Of a stretch of 64,000 bases of DNA, positions 44,864-53,177 are shown piece by piece; position 1 is the first letter of the stretch, and each line of letters opens with the position of its first letter. The stretch covers positions 1 to 64,000 of the forward strand of contig UQRC01000001.1 of the NCBI GenBank assembly GCA_900543445.1, given 5' to 3'. The notes beneath the pieces were generated by a model. It ran no database searches. It was not told the DNA's origin and saw only the letters and a list, made by a program, of their open reading frames with translations. This DNA is from an uncultured Lachnobacterium sp. (GTDB lineage Bacteria; Bacillota; Clostridia; Lachnospirales; Lachnospiraceae). The position numbers were made by a program, and so were the translations under genes.

Positions 44864-45706
44864 TCAGATGGAGGTAAATCCTTTTCCAAATACTTCACTT
44901 GTGCTGGACATGGAGATGAACGCACGAAGCTTATTCTGATGAATGAATACACGCAGCGCAGCCGCCTGCTTGCGGGTGAGCGTTGTGAAAATTAAATAAC
45001 GTTTTTCGTTGGTATAGGCGCCCGTTGCTTCGACAATGGTGGCGCCTTTTTCCAGCTCATCGGTGATAAAGTGGCAGATACTGTCTTTGTCGTCGCAGGT
45101 AATCATGATGGACTTGCGCAACATGATATTCTCAATGATCGCATCGATCAGGAACGATTTTAAAGTCAGTCCGACGAATGAGTAGAGTGCGGTCTTAATA
45201 TCGAAGACAAAGCAGGCGATAATGATCATAATAAGATCTGTGACAAAAAGAGCGATACCGATGTCATCCACGTGGGCGTATTTTTTCACGATCATTGCGA
45301 CAACATCCGTTCCACCACTGGATGATCCCTCGTAGAACAGGAGTGCAGAGGCGATTGCAGGGAGTGCGATCGCGAAGATCAGCTCGAGCATCGGCTCGTT
45401 GGACAGAGGCTGCTTCAATGGAAAAATGCGCTCAAAGACAACGAGAAGTCCGGACAGAAGTACCGTTGCATACGTTGTGCGCAGCGCGAAGGCTTTGCCG
45501 AGAAAGGCGAAGCCAACCACGAGGAGCGCCATATTGACAATAAAGGAAAAAGAACTGGCACTCACTGGAAGAATCTTTGCAAAGACAACTGCCGCACCGG
45601 TCACACCACCGAAACAGAAGTTGTTCGGAAATTTGAAGAAATAGACCCCGATCGCCATAATGATCGTGCTCAATGTTATGATGAAGAAACTTTTTAATTG
45701 TTGCAT
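44864..45706 (-). CDS. YitT-family membrane protein (DUF161 plus DUF2179)
   Basis: A 280-aa protein with about five membrane helices (DUF161-type glycine motif GGVTGAAVVFAKI, then GSSSGGTDVVAMIVKKY) and a C-terminal cytoplasmic DUF2179 domain of about 80 residues (ITDELEKGATIVEATGAYT, RKQAAALRVFIHQ). The family is widespread in Bacillota and its function is not known. It is transcribed convergently to the secreted BIG2 protein and follows the MATE gene in the same direction across 109 bases that hold a terminator. Confidence 0.87.
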   Translation of the reverse strand: MQQLKSFFIITLSTIIMAIGVYFFKFPNNFCFGGVTGAAVVFAKILPVSASSFSFIVNMALLVVGFAFLGKAFALRTTYATVLLSGLLVVFERIFPLKQPLSNEPMLELIFAIALPAIASALLFYEGSSSGGTDVVAMIVKKYAHVDDIGIALFVTDLIMIIIACFVFDIKTALYSFVGLTLKSFLIDAIIENIMLRKSIMITCDDKDSICHFITDELEKGATIVEATGAYTNEKRYLIFTTLTRKQAAALRVFIHQNKLRAFISMSSTSEVFGKGFTSI

Positions 45707-45766
45707 TGTTTCGTGAACTCCTTTGAATGATTTTTCTTCAGTTTAGAATGGTTCGAACATAAAGTC

Positions 45767-45801
45767 AACCGGAAGTCTTTTCATGCGAAAGATTTCCGGT
45801 T
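45767..45801 (-). terminator. Terminator after the MATE gene
   Basis: The arms AACCGGAAGTCTTT and AAAGATTTCCGGTT (45767-45780 and 45788-45801) pair with one wobble around a short loop. On the minus strand it follows the MATE stop by 14 bases; the T-tract is weak (GACTTTATG). Confidence 0.6.
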
Positions 45802-45815
45802 GTCTATTCAAAAAG

Positions 45816-47147
45816 TTATGCATAGTGGTATTTCTTCTTCTGTGTGATCAGGAAAGTCGCAGTCACGCACAGTGTCAGAAGCTCTGCCACGGAGATCGCA
45901 ATCCAGATACCGTCGATGTCAAAAATCATTGGAAGCAACAGTACCGCCGCAATCTGGAACAGGAGCGTACGCAGGAAGGAGATCGCTGCGGAGACGCCAC
46001 CATTGTTGAGCGCAGTAAAGAACGAGGAGCCAAAGATGTTAAATCCAGCGATCAGGTACATGAGTGCGTAGATCCGGAATCCGTGTTCTGTCATAGCAAG
46101 AAGATCTGCATCATATCCAACAAAGAGACTGGAAAGCGGGTGTGCCAGAAGCTGCGACAGTACCAAAAGGAGGATTCCCCAGGAACTGATCAGGGTCAGG
46201 CTTTTCTTGAACAAATTCTTAAGTTCCGGATGATTGCCTGCGCCGTAATGGTAGCTGACGATCGGTGCGCTGCCGATGGAGTAACCGAAAAAGATGGCAA
46301 GGAATACGAAATTCACGTACATGATCGTACCATAAGCTGCCACACCGTCCTGTCCGACAAATTTCATAAGCTGTATGTTGTACAGTGAGTTTACGATGGA
46401 ACTGGAAAGATTTGTCATCAGCTCGGAAGAACCGTTTGTACAGGTCTTCTTAAGGATTACTGCGTTAAAATGCGTCTTTCCAAGCCGAAGCAGACTGGAA
46501 TTTTTTCTCGCAAAATAAGCAACCGGGAAAAAGCCTCCGATCAGCTCACCGCATACGGTTGCAACTGCAGCACCGATCAGACCGTAACCGAGTACGCCGA
46601 CAAACAGGTAATCGAGCACCATGTTGGTCAGTCCTGCGGTAACGATCACACCCAGACCGAGCTTCGGTTTCTCGGCTGCAACGAAGAAACTCTGAAAAAC
46701 GTTCTGCAGCATGAATGCAGGCATCGAGATAAAGGTGATGCGCGCGTAGATGACGCAGTCACGGTGCAGTTCTCCGGTGGCACCGAGCGCAGTCGCAATA
46801 AACGGAACTACGATCGCACCGAGGATCGCAAGAACGATGCCACCGCCGAGTGTGATGTAAACGAGCATCGAGAAATATTCATTGGCTTCCTTTTTCTTCC
46901 CTTCACCGAGTGTCTTGGCAACGATCGCGCTGCCTCCGGTTCCGACCATGAAACCGAGTGCGGAGAGCGCCATCAGAAGCGGCAGGATCAGGTTGATTGC
47001 TGCAAGTGCAGTCTTTCCGGCATAGTTGGAGACAAACAGTCCGTCCACGACACTGTAGATCGAGGTAAAAATCATCATGACGATGGATGGCAGCACAAAC
47101 TGTATTAATTTTTTGAACGTAAAATGTTCGGATAATTGTATCTTCAT
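45816..47147 (-). CDS. MATE-family efflux transporter
   Basis: A 443-aa protein with 12 predicted membrane helices in two repeats. Typical motifs are seen (VDGLFVSNYAGKTALAAINL, GTGGSAIVAKTLGEGKKKEA, the second-half VNFVFLAIFFGYSIGSAPIV). It exports cationic drugs or metabolites using Na+ or H+. It begins two bases after the stop of the MarR gene and is controlled by the same promoter. Substrate unknown. Confidence 0.92.
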   Translation of the reverse strand: MKIQLSEHFTFKKLIQFVLPSIVMMIFTSIYSVVDGLFVSNYAGKTALAAINLILPLLMALSALGFMVGTGGSAIVAKTLGEGKKKEANEYFSMLVYITLGGGIVLAILGAIVVPFIATALGATGELHRDCVIYARITFISMPAFMLQNVFQSFFVAAEKPKLGLGVIVTAGLTNMVLDYLFVGVLGYGLIGAAVATVCGELIGGFFPVAYFARKNSSLLRLGKTHFNAVILKKTCTNGSSELMTNLSSSIVNSLYNIQLMKFVGQDGVAAYGTIMYVNFVFLAIFFGYSIGSAPIVSYHYGAGNHPELKNLFKKSLTLISSWGILLLVLSQLLAHPLSSLFVGYDADLLAMTEHGFRIYALMYLIAGFNIFGSSFFTALNNGGVSAAISFLRTLLFQIAAVLLLPMIFDIDGIWIAISVAELLTLCVTATFLITQKKKYHYA

Positions 47148-47149
47148 AG

Positions 47150-47620
47150 TTATGGTTCCTCACTTTGTATCGATAAATTTTTTGCGGCATCCCCGAGTGC
47201 CTGTATGTATTTTCCAAATAACGCAAGCATCTGTTGACACTCCTCATCTGTCATACAGTGGAATGCTTCACCCTCCATCTGCATCACCGGATAGATGGTG
47301 CGTTCAAGAAGGTTTTTCCCGAGATCCGTCAGGGTAATATGCATGCTGCGCCCCTTGCCGGAGGACAATGTCAGATAGCCGGACTTTTCCATCTGGCGGA
47401 TGGAAGAGTGGATGGTCTGCTTCGGAATACAGGTGGCGTTGCAGATATCTTTCTGCAGGCAGCCGTCTCCCAATTCGCTGATCGAGTAGAGAATGTCGAA
47501 GGCACTGTCGGACAGACCGAGGCGCAATGCGATATCGTGGTAGATCTCGTTTGTCTTTTTATAAATCCGGTTAAATTCTTTTAAGGGATTGCTGATATAT
47601 GGGTTACCAAGTTCTGACAT
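47150..47620 (-). CDS. MarR-family transcriptional regulator
   Basis: A 156-aa winged-helix protein. The recognition region is CLQKDICNATCIPKQTIHSS and the wing is SSGKGRSMHITLTDLGK. It is the first gene of a two-gene operon with the MATE pump and most likely represses it until a drug or metabolite binds. The promoter at 47664-47692 carries an inverted repeat overlapping the -10, a suitable MarR operator. Confidence 0.9.
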   Translation of the reverse strand: MSELGNPYISNPLKEFNRIYKKTNEIYHDIALRLGLSDSAFDILYSISELGDGCLQKDICNATCIPKQTIHSSIRQMEKSGYLTLSSGKGRSMHITLTDLGKNLLERTIYPVMQMEGEAFHCMTDEECQQMLALFGKYIQALGDAAKNLSIQSEEP

Positions 47621-47642
47621 AGAATCTCCTTTGCGTATAGTT

Positions 47643-47692
47643 GTCTGATTTCGTACTCAAGATAGTATAGTCTGAAATCGGACTTATGTCAA
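47643..47692 (-). promoter_or_regulatory. MarR-MATE promoter with operator
   Basis: On the minus strand TTGACA (47687-47692), 17 bases and TATACT (47664-47669). GTCTGATTTC (47643-47652) and GAAATCGGAC (47674-47683) form an inverted repeat with one mismatch flanking the -10. GTCTGAAATC at 47670-47679 overlaps the right arm. Autoregulation by the MarR protein is inferred. Confidence 0.7.
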
Positions 47693-47716
47693 GGCGTAAA
47701 TTTTGGAGAATAGAAT

Positions 47717-47745
47717 TTGACGGATGGCAGAACTATTACTAGAAT
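47717..47745 (+). promoter_or_regulatory. Promoter of the NADH pyrophosphatase gene
   Basis: TTGACG (47717-47722), 17 bases, TAGAAT (47740-47745), 88 bases before ATG 47833. It is divergent from the MarR promoter. Confidence 0.55.
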
Positions 47746-47832
47746 AAAAGTGTTAACTTATAAAAAGCTGCCATGCAATCGGCAGAGACAATAAATGGGA
47801 TTAAAGAAGGAAGAACGAAAGAGGATTAAAAT

Positions 47833-48702
47833 ATGATACAGGATATCGCACCACTTCATTTATATAACGAATTTAAAAATAAGAAGCCGGAAGCGTCAAG
47901 CCGTATGCTTGGCTTTGGCAATCGGAGCGTATTCCTAAAATATGACGAGAACGATACGGAAATCACATTTCTTACTTATGAACAACTGGCTAATTATTAT
48001 AAGAAGAACGGGCAGCAGATACAGCCGTGCATCTATCTGTTTGCGATGGACGGAGAGGATTATTTTCTGACAGATATTCCGGAAGAGATACAGGTGGAAG
48101 GATTTGCTTTTCATACGCTTTTTTTAATAAGAAGGATGCACCCGAAGGAGAAAGTGTATGCGGCGACGACCGGATGGCATCTGTATCTGTGGTACCGGGA
48201 TAATCAGTTTTGCGGGCGATGTGCAGGAAAGCTTGTGCATGATACGAAGGCGCGGATGCTTCGCTGTCCGAATTGCGGCAATCTGGTGTTCCCGAAGATT
48301 GCACCGGCTGTCATCATCGGTCTGATCGATGGAGACCGGATTATGATGACGAAGTACGCAGACAGAGAGTATAAGCGATATGCCCTGATCGCGGGCTTTA
48401 CAGAAATCGGAGAGACCGCAGAGGAGACGGTGCGGCGCGAGGTCATGGAGGAAGTCGGACTTGAGGTAAAAAATATCCGTTATTACAAAAGTCAGCCCTG
48501 GGGGTTCGATCAGAATCTTCTGATGGGGTTCTACTGTGATCTGGCGAAGGATGCTCCGATCCGGCTGGAGGAGGATGAATTGTCCGTGGCGGAGTGGGTC
48601 GATTACAATGACATTCCGGATGACCCGGAGGGGCTTAGTTTAACGCATGAAATGATGATCCATTTCCGTGAGGCAAAACGAGCAGAAGTTCGGCAAAAAT
48701 AA
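47833..48702 (+). CDS. nudC: NADH pyrophosphatase-like NUDIX hydrolase (NudC type)
   Basis: A 289-aa protein with a zinc ribbon (FCGRCAGKL and MLRCPNCGNLVFPKI), a NUDIX box (GFTEIGETAEETVRREVMEE then VGL) and the NADH-specific motif in the form SQPWGFDQNLLMGF. The canonical motif is SQPWPFPxS, so the Gly-Phe-Asp replacement is a mild departure. It likely hydrolyses NADH, or removes NAD caps from RNA, giving NMN and AMP. The zinc-ribbon, NUDIX box and motif order match NudC. Confidence 0.87.
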   Translation: MIQDIAPLHLYNEFKNKKPEASSRMLGFGNRSVFLKYDENDTEITFLTYEQLANYYKKNGQQIQPCIYLFAMDGEDYFLTDIPEEIQVEGFAFHTLFLIRRMHPKEKVYAATTGWHLYLWYRDNQFCGRCAGKLVHDTKARMLRCPNCGNLVFPKIAPAVIIGLIDGDRIMMTKYADREYKRYALIAGFTEIGETAEETVRREVMEEVGLEVKNIRYYKSQPWGFDQNLLMGFYCDLAKDAPIRLEEDELSVAEWVDYNDIPDDPEGLSLTHEMMIHFREAKRAEVRQK

Positions 48703-48822
48703 CTGTTTTGAATAAATTTCTCAATAAGGAAAAAGCACTTTAAATTGCAAAATTTAGGGATTATAATACACCTTAAACAAAAAAGATGCACATAAAATTA
48801 TGGGCAGAACAGGAGGCTACAA

Positions 48823-49134
48823 ATGTTAAAGTGCTTAAAGAAAATTGATTGGAAAAAGACAGGAATTTTTGCAGGAGGTGTACTGTTTGGTACTGCCGGA
48901 ATCAAAGTATTATCCAGCAAGGATGCAAAGAAAGTATATACAAGCTGTACCGCAGCCGTACTTAGAGCAAAAGAGTGTGTGATGAACACCGTGAGTATGG
49001 TTCAGGAGAACGCAGGAGACATCTATGAAGGTGCTAAGGAGATCAACGAGGAGCGCGCTGCAAAGGCAGAGGCTGAGAGCTTCGAGGATGCGGAAGTTGT
49101 AACAGAAGAGACAAGCGAAGAGACCGCAGAATAA
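48823..49134 (+). CDS. DUF6110-like small membrane-associated protein
   Basis: A 103-aa protein with a basic N-terminus, a glycine-rich hydrophobic segment (FAGGVLFGTAGIKVLSS, residues 15-31), then an amphipathic helix and an acidic C-terminus (EDAEVVTEETSEETAE). It resembles the small DUF6110 proteins that precede heavy-metal P-type ATPases in Clostridia. AGGAGG lies eight bases before ATG 48823, and the ATPase gene follows by 12 bases, so the two are one operon. A role as an accessory subunit is inferred only. Confidence 0.7.
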   Translation: MLKCLKKIDWKKTGIFAGGVLFGTAGIKVLSSKDAKKVYTSCTAAVLRAKECVMNTVSMVQENAGDIYEGAKEINEERAAKAEAESFEDAEVVTEETSEETAE

Positions 49135-49146
49135 GAGGCGATTGAC

Positions 49147-51222
49147 GTGAAGTTTGTAATTAAGCATGAAATCAGGGGACGCATGCGTATCCATCTCGTG
49201 CAGTACCGTATGAGTTATGCGCAGGCGGACACTCTGCTTTATTTTCTGCAGAATGATGCACAGGTTACGAAAGCCAAGGTGTACGAGCGGACACAGGATG
49301 CGGTTATTTTCTATACAGGAAGCCGCAGGGAACTGATCAGTAAGCTGCAGCATTTCCATTATGAATATGTGGAAGTGCCGGATGGTGTGATCGAGAATTC
49401 GAACCGTCAGATGAACGCCGAATACCAGGAGAAGATGGTGGAGAAGGTCATTCTCCGCTATGCATCCAAGGCGTTACTGCCTTATCCGGTCCGTGCGTGC
49501 TGGACAACGCTTAAGTCTCTGCGTTATATCAGCAAAGGCGTTAAGACACTTGCTGAAGGAAAGATTGAAGTTCCGGTACTGGATGCGACTGCAATCGGCG
49601 TATCGGTACTTCGCGGTGACTACGATACCGCAGGATCGATCATGTTCTTACTCGGTATCGGCGAACTGCTTGAAGAGTGGACACATAAGAAGTCCGTGGG
49701 AGATCTTGCAAGGACGATGTCTCTAAACATTGGCAAAGTCTGGCTTGTGCAGGATGGCACTGAGGTACTTGTGGATGCAAAGAAGATTGCAGCAGGCGAT
49801 GAGGTTGTCATCCATATGGGCAACACGATTCCGTTTGACGGCATTGTGACAGAGGGTGAGGCAACGGTCAATCAGGCATCTCTGACCGGTGAATCGGATC
49901 CGGTCCGAAAGAGTCTGGACGATTTTGTCTATGCGGGAACCGTTCTCGAGGAGGGCGAGCTGACGATCCGTGTGCAGACGGTAGGCGGCAGCAGCCGTTA
50001 TGACAAAGTTGTGAAGATGATCGAGGAATCCGAGAAACTGAAATCTGGGCTTGAGAGCCGTGCGGAGCATCTTGCGGACCGTCTTGTTCCGTATTCGCTC
50101 GGTGGTACGGCACTCACCTATCTTCTGACAAGGAATGTGACGAAGGCGCTTTCCATTCTCATGGTTGACTTCTCATGTGCCTTAAAACTTGCGATGCCGG
50201 TATCTGTCCTTTCCGCAATCCGTGAGGCGAGCGAGCACAATATTACGGTAAAAGGCGGACGATACTTGGAAGCGATGGCGGAGGCGGACACGATCGTCTT
50301 TGATAAGACGGGAACACTGACCAAGGCGCAGCCAACGGTCGCAAAAGTGATCGCCTTCAACGGAGACAATCCGGACGAACTTCTGCGCATTGCAGCATGC
50401 ATGGAGGAACATTTCCCTCACTCGATGGCAAAGGCTGTCGTTGATGCGGCGAAGGAACGGGGACTCGACCACGAAGAAATGCATTCCAAGGTAGAGTATG
50501 TGGTTGCACACGGTATCTCAACGATGATCAATGGTAAGAAAGCCGTCATCGGAAGCTATCATTTTGTCTTTGAAGACGAGGCATGTACGCTCCCGGAGGG
50601 AACGGAAAGTATATTTGAGACATTGCCGGAGCAGTATTCACATCTGTATCTTGCAATCGAGAATGAACTTGCTGCGGTCATCTGTATCGAGGATCCACTC
50701 CGTAAGGAAGCTGCGGAAGTTGTCCATGCACTGCATCTGGCTGGAATTAAGAAAATCGTTATGATGACAGGAGACAGTGAGCGTATCGCTGGAGCAATTG
50801 CAAAGAAAGTCGGTGTGGACGAGTATTATTCGGAAGTTCTGCCGGAGGACAAGGCAGGATTCGTAGAACGCGAGAAAGCAGCCGGACGAAAAGTGATCAT
50901 GGTTGGTGACGGAATCAATGATTCACCGGCGTTATCAGCCGCAGATATCGGTATCGCAATCTCTGATGGGGCACAGATCGCACGTGAGATTGCAGATGTA
51001 ACGATCGCTGCTGATGATCTGCATGAAGTGGTTGTCTTAAAGAACTTAAGTGATGCGTTGATGAAGCGGATTCATGGAAACTATCGTTCTATCGTAGGCT
51101 TTAATGCCGGACTGATCGGACTCGGTGTGGCGGGTGTTCTTGCTCCGACGACATCTGCATTACTGCATAATACGTCTACCTTGCTTTTTACATTAAGAAG
51201 TATGGGAAATCTGCTGGAATAG
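49147..51222 (+). CDS. P1B-type heavy-metal-like ATPase with FSC in place of CPx
   Basis: A 691-aa ATPase. The N-terminal 75 residues are an HMA_2-like domain (IRGRMRIHLV). The actuator motif SLTGESDPVRKS, phosphorylation site DKTGTLT (Asp386), HP motif HFPHSMAKAVV and hinge MVGDGINDSPAL are intact. The membrane ion-binding motif that is CPC in copper pumps reads FSCALKLAMP here (Phe342, Ser343, Cys344), so the normally invariant proline is missing. Start is GTG 49147. Metal specificity cannot be predicted; the substitution places it outside the characterised CPx classes. Confidence 0.87.
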   Translation: MKFVIKHEIRGRMRIHLVQYRMSYAQADTLLYFLQNDAQVTKAKVYERTQDAVIFYTGSRRELISKLQHFHYEYVEVPDGVIENSNRQMNAEYQEKMVEKVILRYASKALLPYPVRACWTTLKSLRYISKGVKTLAEGKIEVPVLDATAIGVSVLRGDYDTAGSIMFLLGIGELLEEWTHKKSVGDLARTMSLNIGKVWLVQDGTEVLVDAKKIAAGDEVVIHMGNTIPFDGIVTEGEATVNQASLTGESDPVRKSLDDFVYAGTVLEEGELTIRVQTVGGSSRYDKVVKMIEESEKLKSGLESRAEHLADRLVPYSLGGTALTYLLTRNVTKALSILMVDFSCALKLAMPVSVLSAIREASEHNITVKGGRYLEAMAEADTIVFDKTGTLTKAQPTVAKVIAFNGDNPDELLRIAACMEEHFPHSMAKAVVDAAKERGLDHEEMHSKVEYVVAHGISTMINGKKAVIGSYHFVFEDEACTLPEGTESIFETLPEQYSHLYLAIENELAAVICIEDPLRKEAAEVVHALHLAGIKKIVMMTGDSERIAGAIAKKVGVDEYYSEVLPEDKAGFVEREKAAGRKVIMVGDGINDSPALSAADIGIAISDGAQIAREIADVTIAADDLHEVVVLKNLSDALMKRIHGNYRSIVGFNAGLIGLGVAGVLAPTTSALLHNTSTLLFTLRSMGNLLE

Positions 51223-51266
51223 TCAACAGAATTGTTTGAAATATTGTATAAAAAGCTTATAAGACC

Positions 51267-51310
51267 TTGAAATATATCGATATTATTGTGTATAATAATG
51301 TCGATATATT
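51267..51310 (+). promoter_or_regulatory. Promoter of the chemoreceptor gene inside a 40-bp dyad
   Basis: TTGAAA (51267-51272) and TATAAT (51291-51296), spacing 18. The dyad AATATATCGATATTATT (51271-51287) and AATAATGTCGATATATT (51294-51310) has 17-bp arms with one mismatch and a six-base spacer, covering the -10 and part of the -35. It is a strong operator candidate for an unidentified regulator. Confidence 0.7.
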
Positions 51311-51340
51311 AATTTTGGAAGTGGCGAATGGGAGGCTAAC

Positions 51341-53029
51341 ATGAAGAATCATTCCAAAGAGAAGAAGAGGGGATCTTTAGCGACTAAAATTATTTTGGTC
51401 GTCTGTGCAACGGTTATTATTTCAAACAGGTTCAGTATTATGTTTGTATTAAGTGGTGCACGATCACAGATCCGCTCGGCAGTACAGACAACGATGATGG
51501 ATCTGGCAGAGAGCAGCGATAAGCTGGTTGAGAATGCGATGAATGCATTGGAGCTCGATGAACTGCCGTATGAAACTTATGCTTCGATTCTTGAAAATGT
51601 TAAGATTGAAAATGTAGACAGTTCCTATGTTTATCTGGTAAATGAGCAGGGGACCATGCTTTACCACCCGACGGAAGAGAAAGTCGGACAGCCGGTAGAG
51701 AATGAAGTCGTAAGGGGGCTTGTTGAACAGCTGCATAACGGAGAACATCCGGAGAATGCAGTGGTTGAGTATAAATTTAACGGTACAGTAAAATATGCAG
51801 CTTACTATATTATGAGCAATAACGATATTGTTGTAGTAAGTGCCGATGAGGACGATGCATTAAGCGGAATCAACCGTATTACACAGCTTGCAACAAGTGT
51901 TCTTGTCGGAATTGTGATTATTATGTGCATAGTTGCATATGTGATCGGCAAGTGGATCGCGAAGCCACTTGTGAAATTGAGCAGTGCGGTGGAGGAGATC
52001 GCAGAAGGAAATCTGAGTGTGTCTTTTGATGGAATCAAAGATTCGAACGACGAAATCGGACTGATCAAGACCCGTATGCAGCACATGACAGCGATGCTTT
52101 CCGATATTGTTGAGAAGATTCGTGCTGCCAGTGACCATATGACAACAAGCAGTACGGAACTGGATGAGACCAGTGAGCAGACCTTAAGTGCGAACGGTGA
52201 GATTTCGCGTGCCGTACAGGATGTGGCTGAGGGCTCTACGAATATGGCAACATCAATTCTCGATATTAATGATAATCTTGGTACAATGTCGTCTGAGACA
52301 CAGGTGATTGATTCATCGGTACATGAGATCAAGCAGCAGGCAGCAATCGTGCAGGAGAGCAGCCAGCTGATGAGTGAGAAAATGCGCAATATGCAACAAA
52401 GCAGCGCGCGTATGGATGCGGGAATTGCAACGATTTCCGATCGAATTCAGAAGGTAAATGAGGTTGTGGACCGGGTAAGCCAGATCGTGTCTGTCATCGA
52501 GGACATTTCGGGACAGACGAATCTTCTTTCGCTGAACGCATCCATCGAGGCTGCAAGAGCCGGTGATGCAGGACGCGGATTTGCAGTTGTAGCGGAGGAG
52601 ATCCGCGTATTATCGGATAATACGAGCGAGCAGCTTGAGAATATTAAGAATATTATCTCGGAGTTGATCAGTGAATGTAATGAATGTGTGAAAGCATCTG
52701 AGAATATTGTCGAAGATAATGTAACACAGAAGGAAGAAATCGGATATGTTCTGTCCGAGTTTGGTACACTTGACGAGCAGATTGGCCTGACGGTGGATAA
52801 AGCGGAAGAAATCAAGCAGCTTGTCGAGACGATGGTTGAACTCAACGGAAACATTACAACAAGCAGTGGAGGACTTACCGACGTAAGTTCTGCAAATGCT
52901 GCCGCTACAGAAGAGATGACAGCGAATATTGAGGAACTGAACGCGATGATGCACGGTGTTGCGGATATGGCCGGTCAGATGCATGCGCAGTCGGAAGAAC
53001 TGAATCAGGCACTGCAGTACTTTAAGTAA
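51341..53029 (+). CDS. Methyl-accepting chemotaxis protein with extracellular single-Cache-like sensor
   Basis: A 562-aa receptor. It has a membrane helix (about 15-35), an outside domain with the Cache-type segment [20 protein letters not shown], a second helix (about 187-205), a HAMP domain and a methyl-accepting signalling domain with the hairpin tip [18 protein letters not shown]. It detects an outside small molecule and signals to CheA. Ligand unknown. It is transcribed from a promoter buried in a 40-bp palindrome, and a possible attenuated leader for ptsI follows. Confidence 0.92.
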   Translation: MKNHSKEKKRGSLATKIILVVCATVIISNRFSIMFVLSGARSQIRSAVQTTMMDLAESSDKLVENAMNALELDELPYETYASILENVKIENVDSSYVYLVNEQGTMLYHPTEEKVGQPVENEVVRGLVEQLHNGEHPENAVVEYKFNGTVKYAAYYIMSNNDIVVVSADEDDALSGINRITQLATSVLVGIVIIMCIVAYVIGKWIAKPLVKLSSAVEEIAEGNLSVSFDGIKDSNDEIGLIKTRMQHMTAMLSDIVEKIRAASDHMTTSSTELDETSEQTLSANGEISRAVQDVAEGSTNMATSILDINDNLGTMSSETQVIDSSVHEIKQQAAIVQESSQLMSEKMRNMQQSSARMDAGIATISDRIQKVNEVVDRVSQIVSVIEDISGQTNLLSLNASIEAARAGDAGRGFAVVAEEIRVLSDNTSEQLENIKNIISELISECNECVKASENIVEDNVTQKEEIGYVLSEFGTLDEQIGLTVDKAEEIKQLVETMVELNGNITTSSGGLTDVSSANAAATEEMTANIEELNAMMHGVADMAGQMHAQSEELNQALQYFK

Positions 53030-53033
53030 ATTC

Positions 53034-53062
53034 TTGACAAACAAGATACATAAAATTATAAT
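53034..53062 (+). promoter_or_regulatory. Strong promoter before ptsI
   Basis: TTGACA (53034-53039), a 17-base spacer and TATAAT (53057-53062). Transcripts from here start near 53069 and pass through a hairpin-rich leader before ATG 53178. The promoter lies immediately after the chemoreceptor stop. Confidence 0.8.
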
Positions 53063-53075
53063 AATATTAATTGCA

Positions 53076-53147
53076 GGATAGTTCGCAGAAGATGCACTAA
53101 ACCGAAAAAGTAAGACGCAATGCGCGTATGTGCTTTTTCGGTTTTTT
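53076..53147 (+). promoter_or_regulatory. ptsI leader: possible divergent RAT plus Rho-independent terminator
   Basis: The terminator stem (AAACCGAAAAAG 53099-53110 with CTTTTTCGGTTT, ending near 53144) is followed by four more T residues. Immediately upstream, 53076-53103 folds as a separate hairpin (TAGT..ACTA and GCA..TGC pairings closed by GG/CC) and shares AAACC with the terminator's left arm, so the two structures exclude each other. Its 28-base length and its GGAT-n-GTT start match the licT element 2.3 kb away, but the core differs. A PRD antiterminator or some other switch is inferred. Confidence 0.5.
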
Positions 53148-53177
53148 ACTTTTGCAGGATAATGGAAGAAGGGGGAA

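Noticed and set aside
45783..46388. 201-codon plus-strand frame
   Set aside because: It is antisense to the MATE gene, which has clear helices and family motifs. The plus-strand peptide is charged and has no domain.
46470..47108. 212-codon plus-strand frame antisense to MATE
   Set aside because: Shadow of the MATE gene with an unlikely composition (many Cys, Asp, Arg) and no ribosome site.
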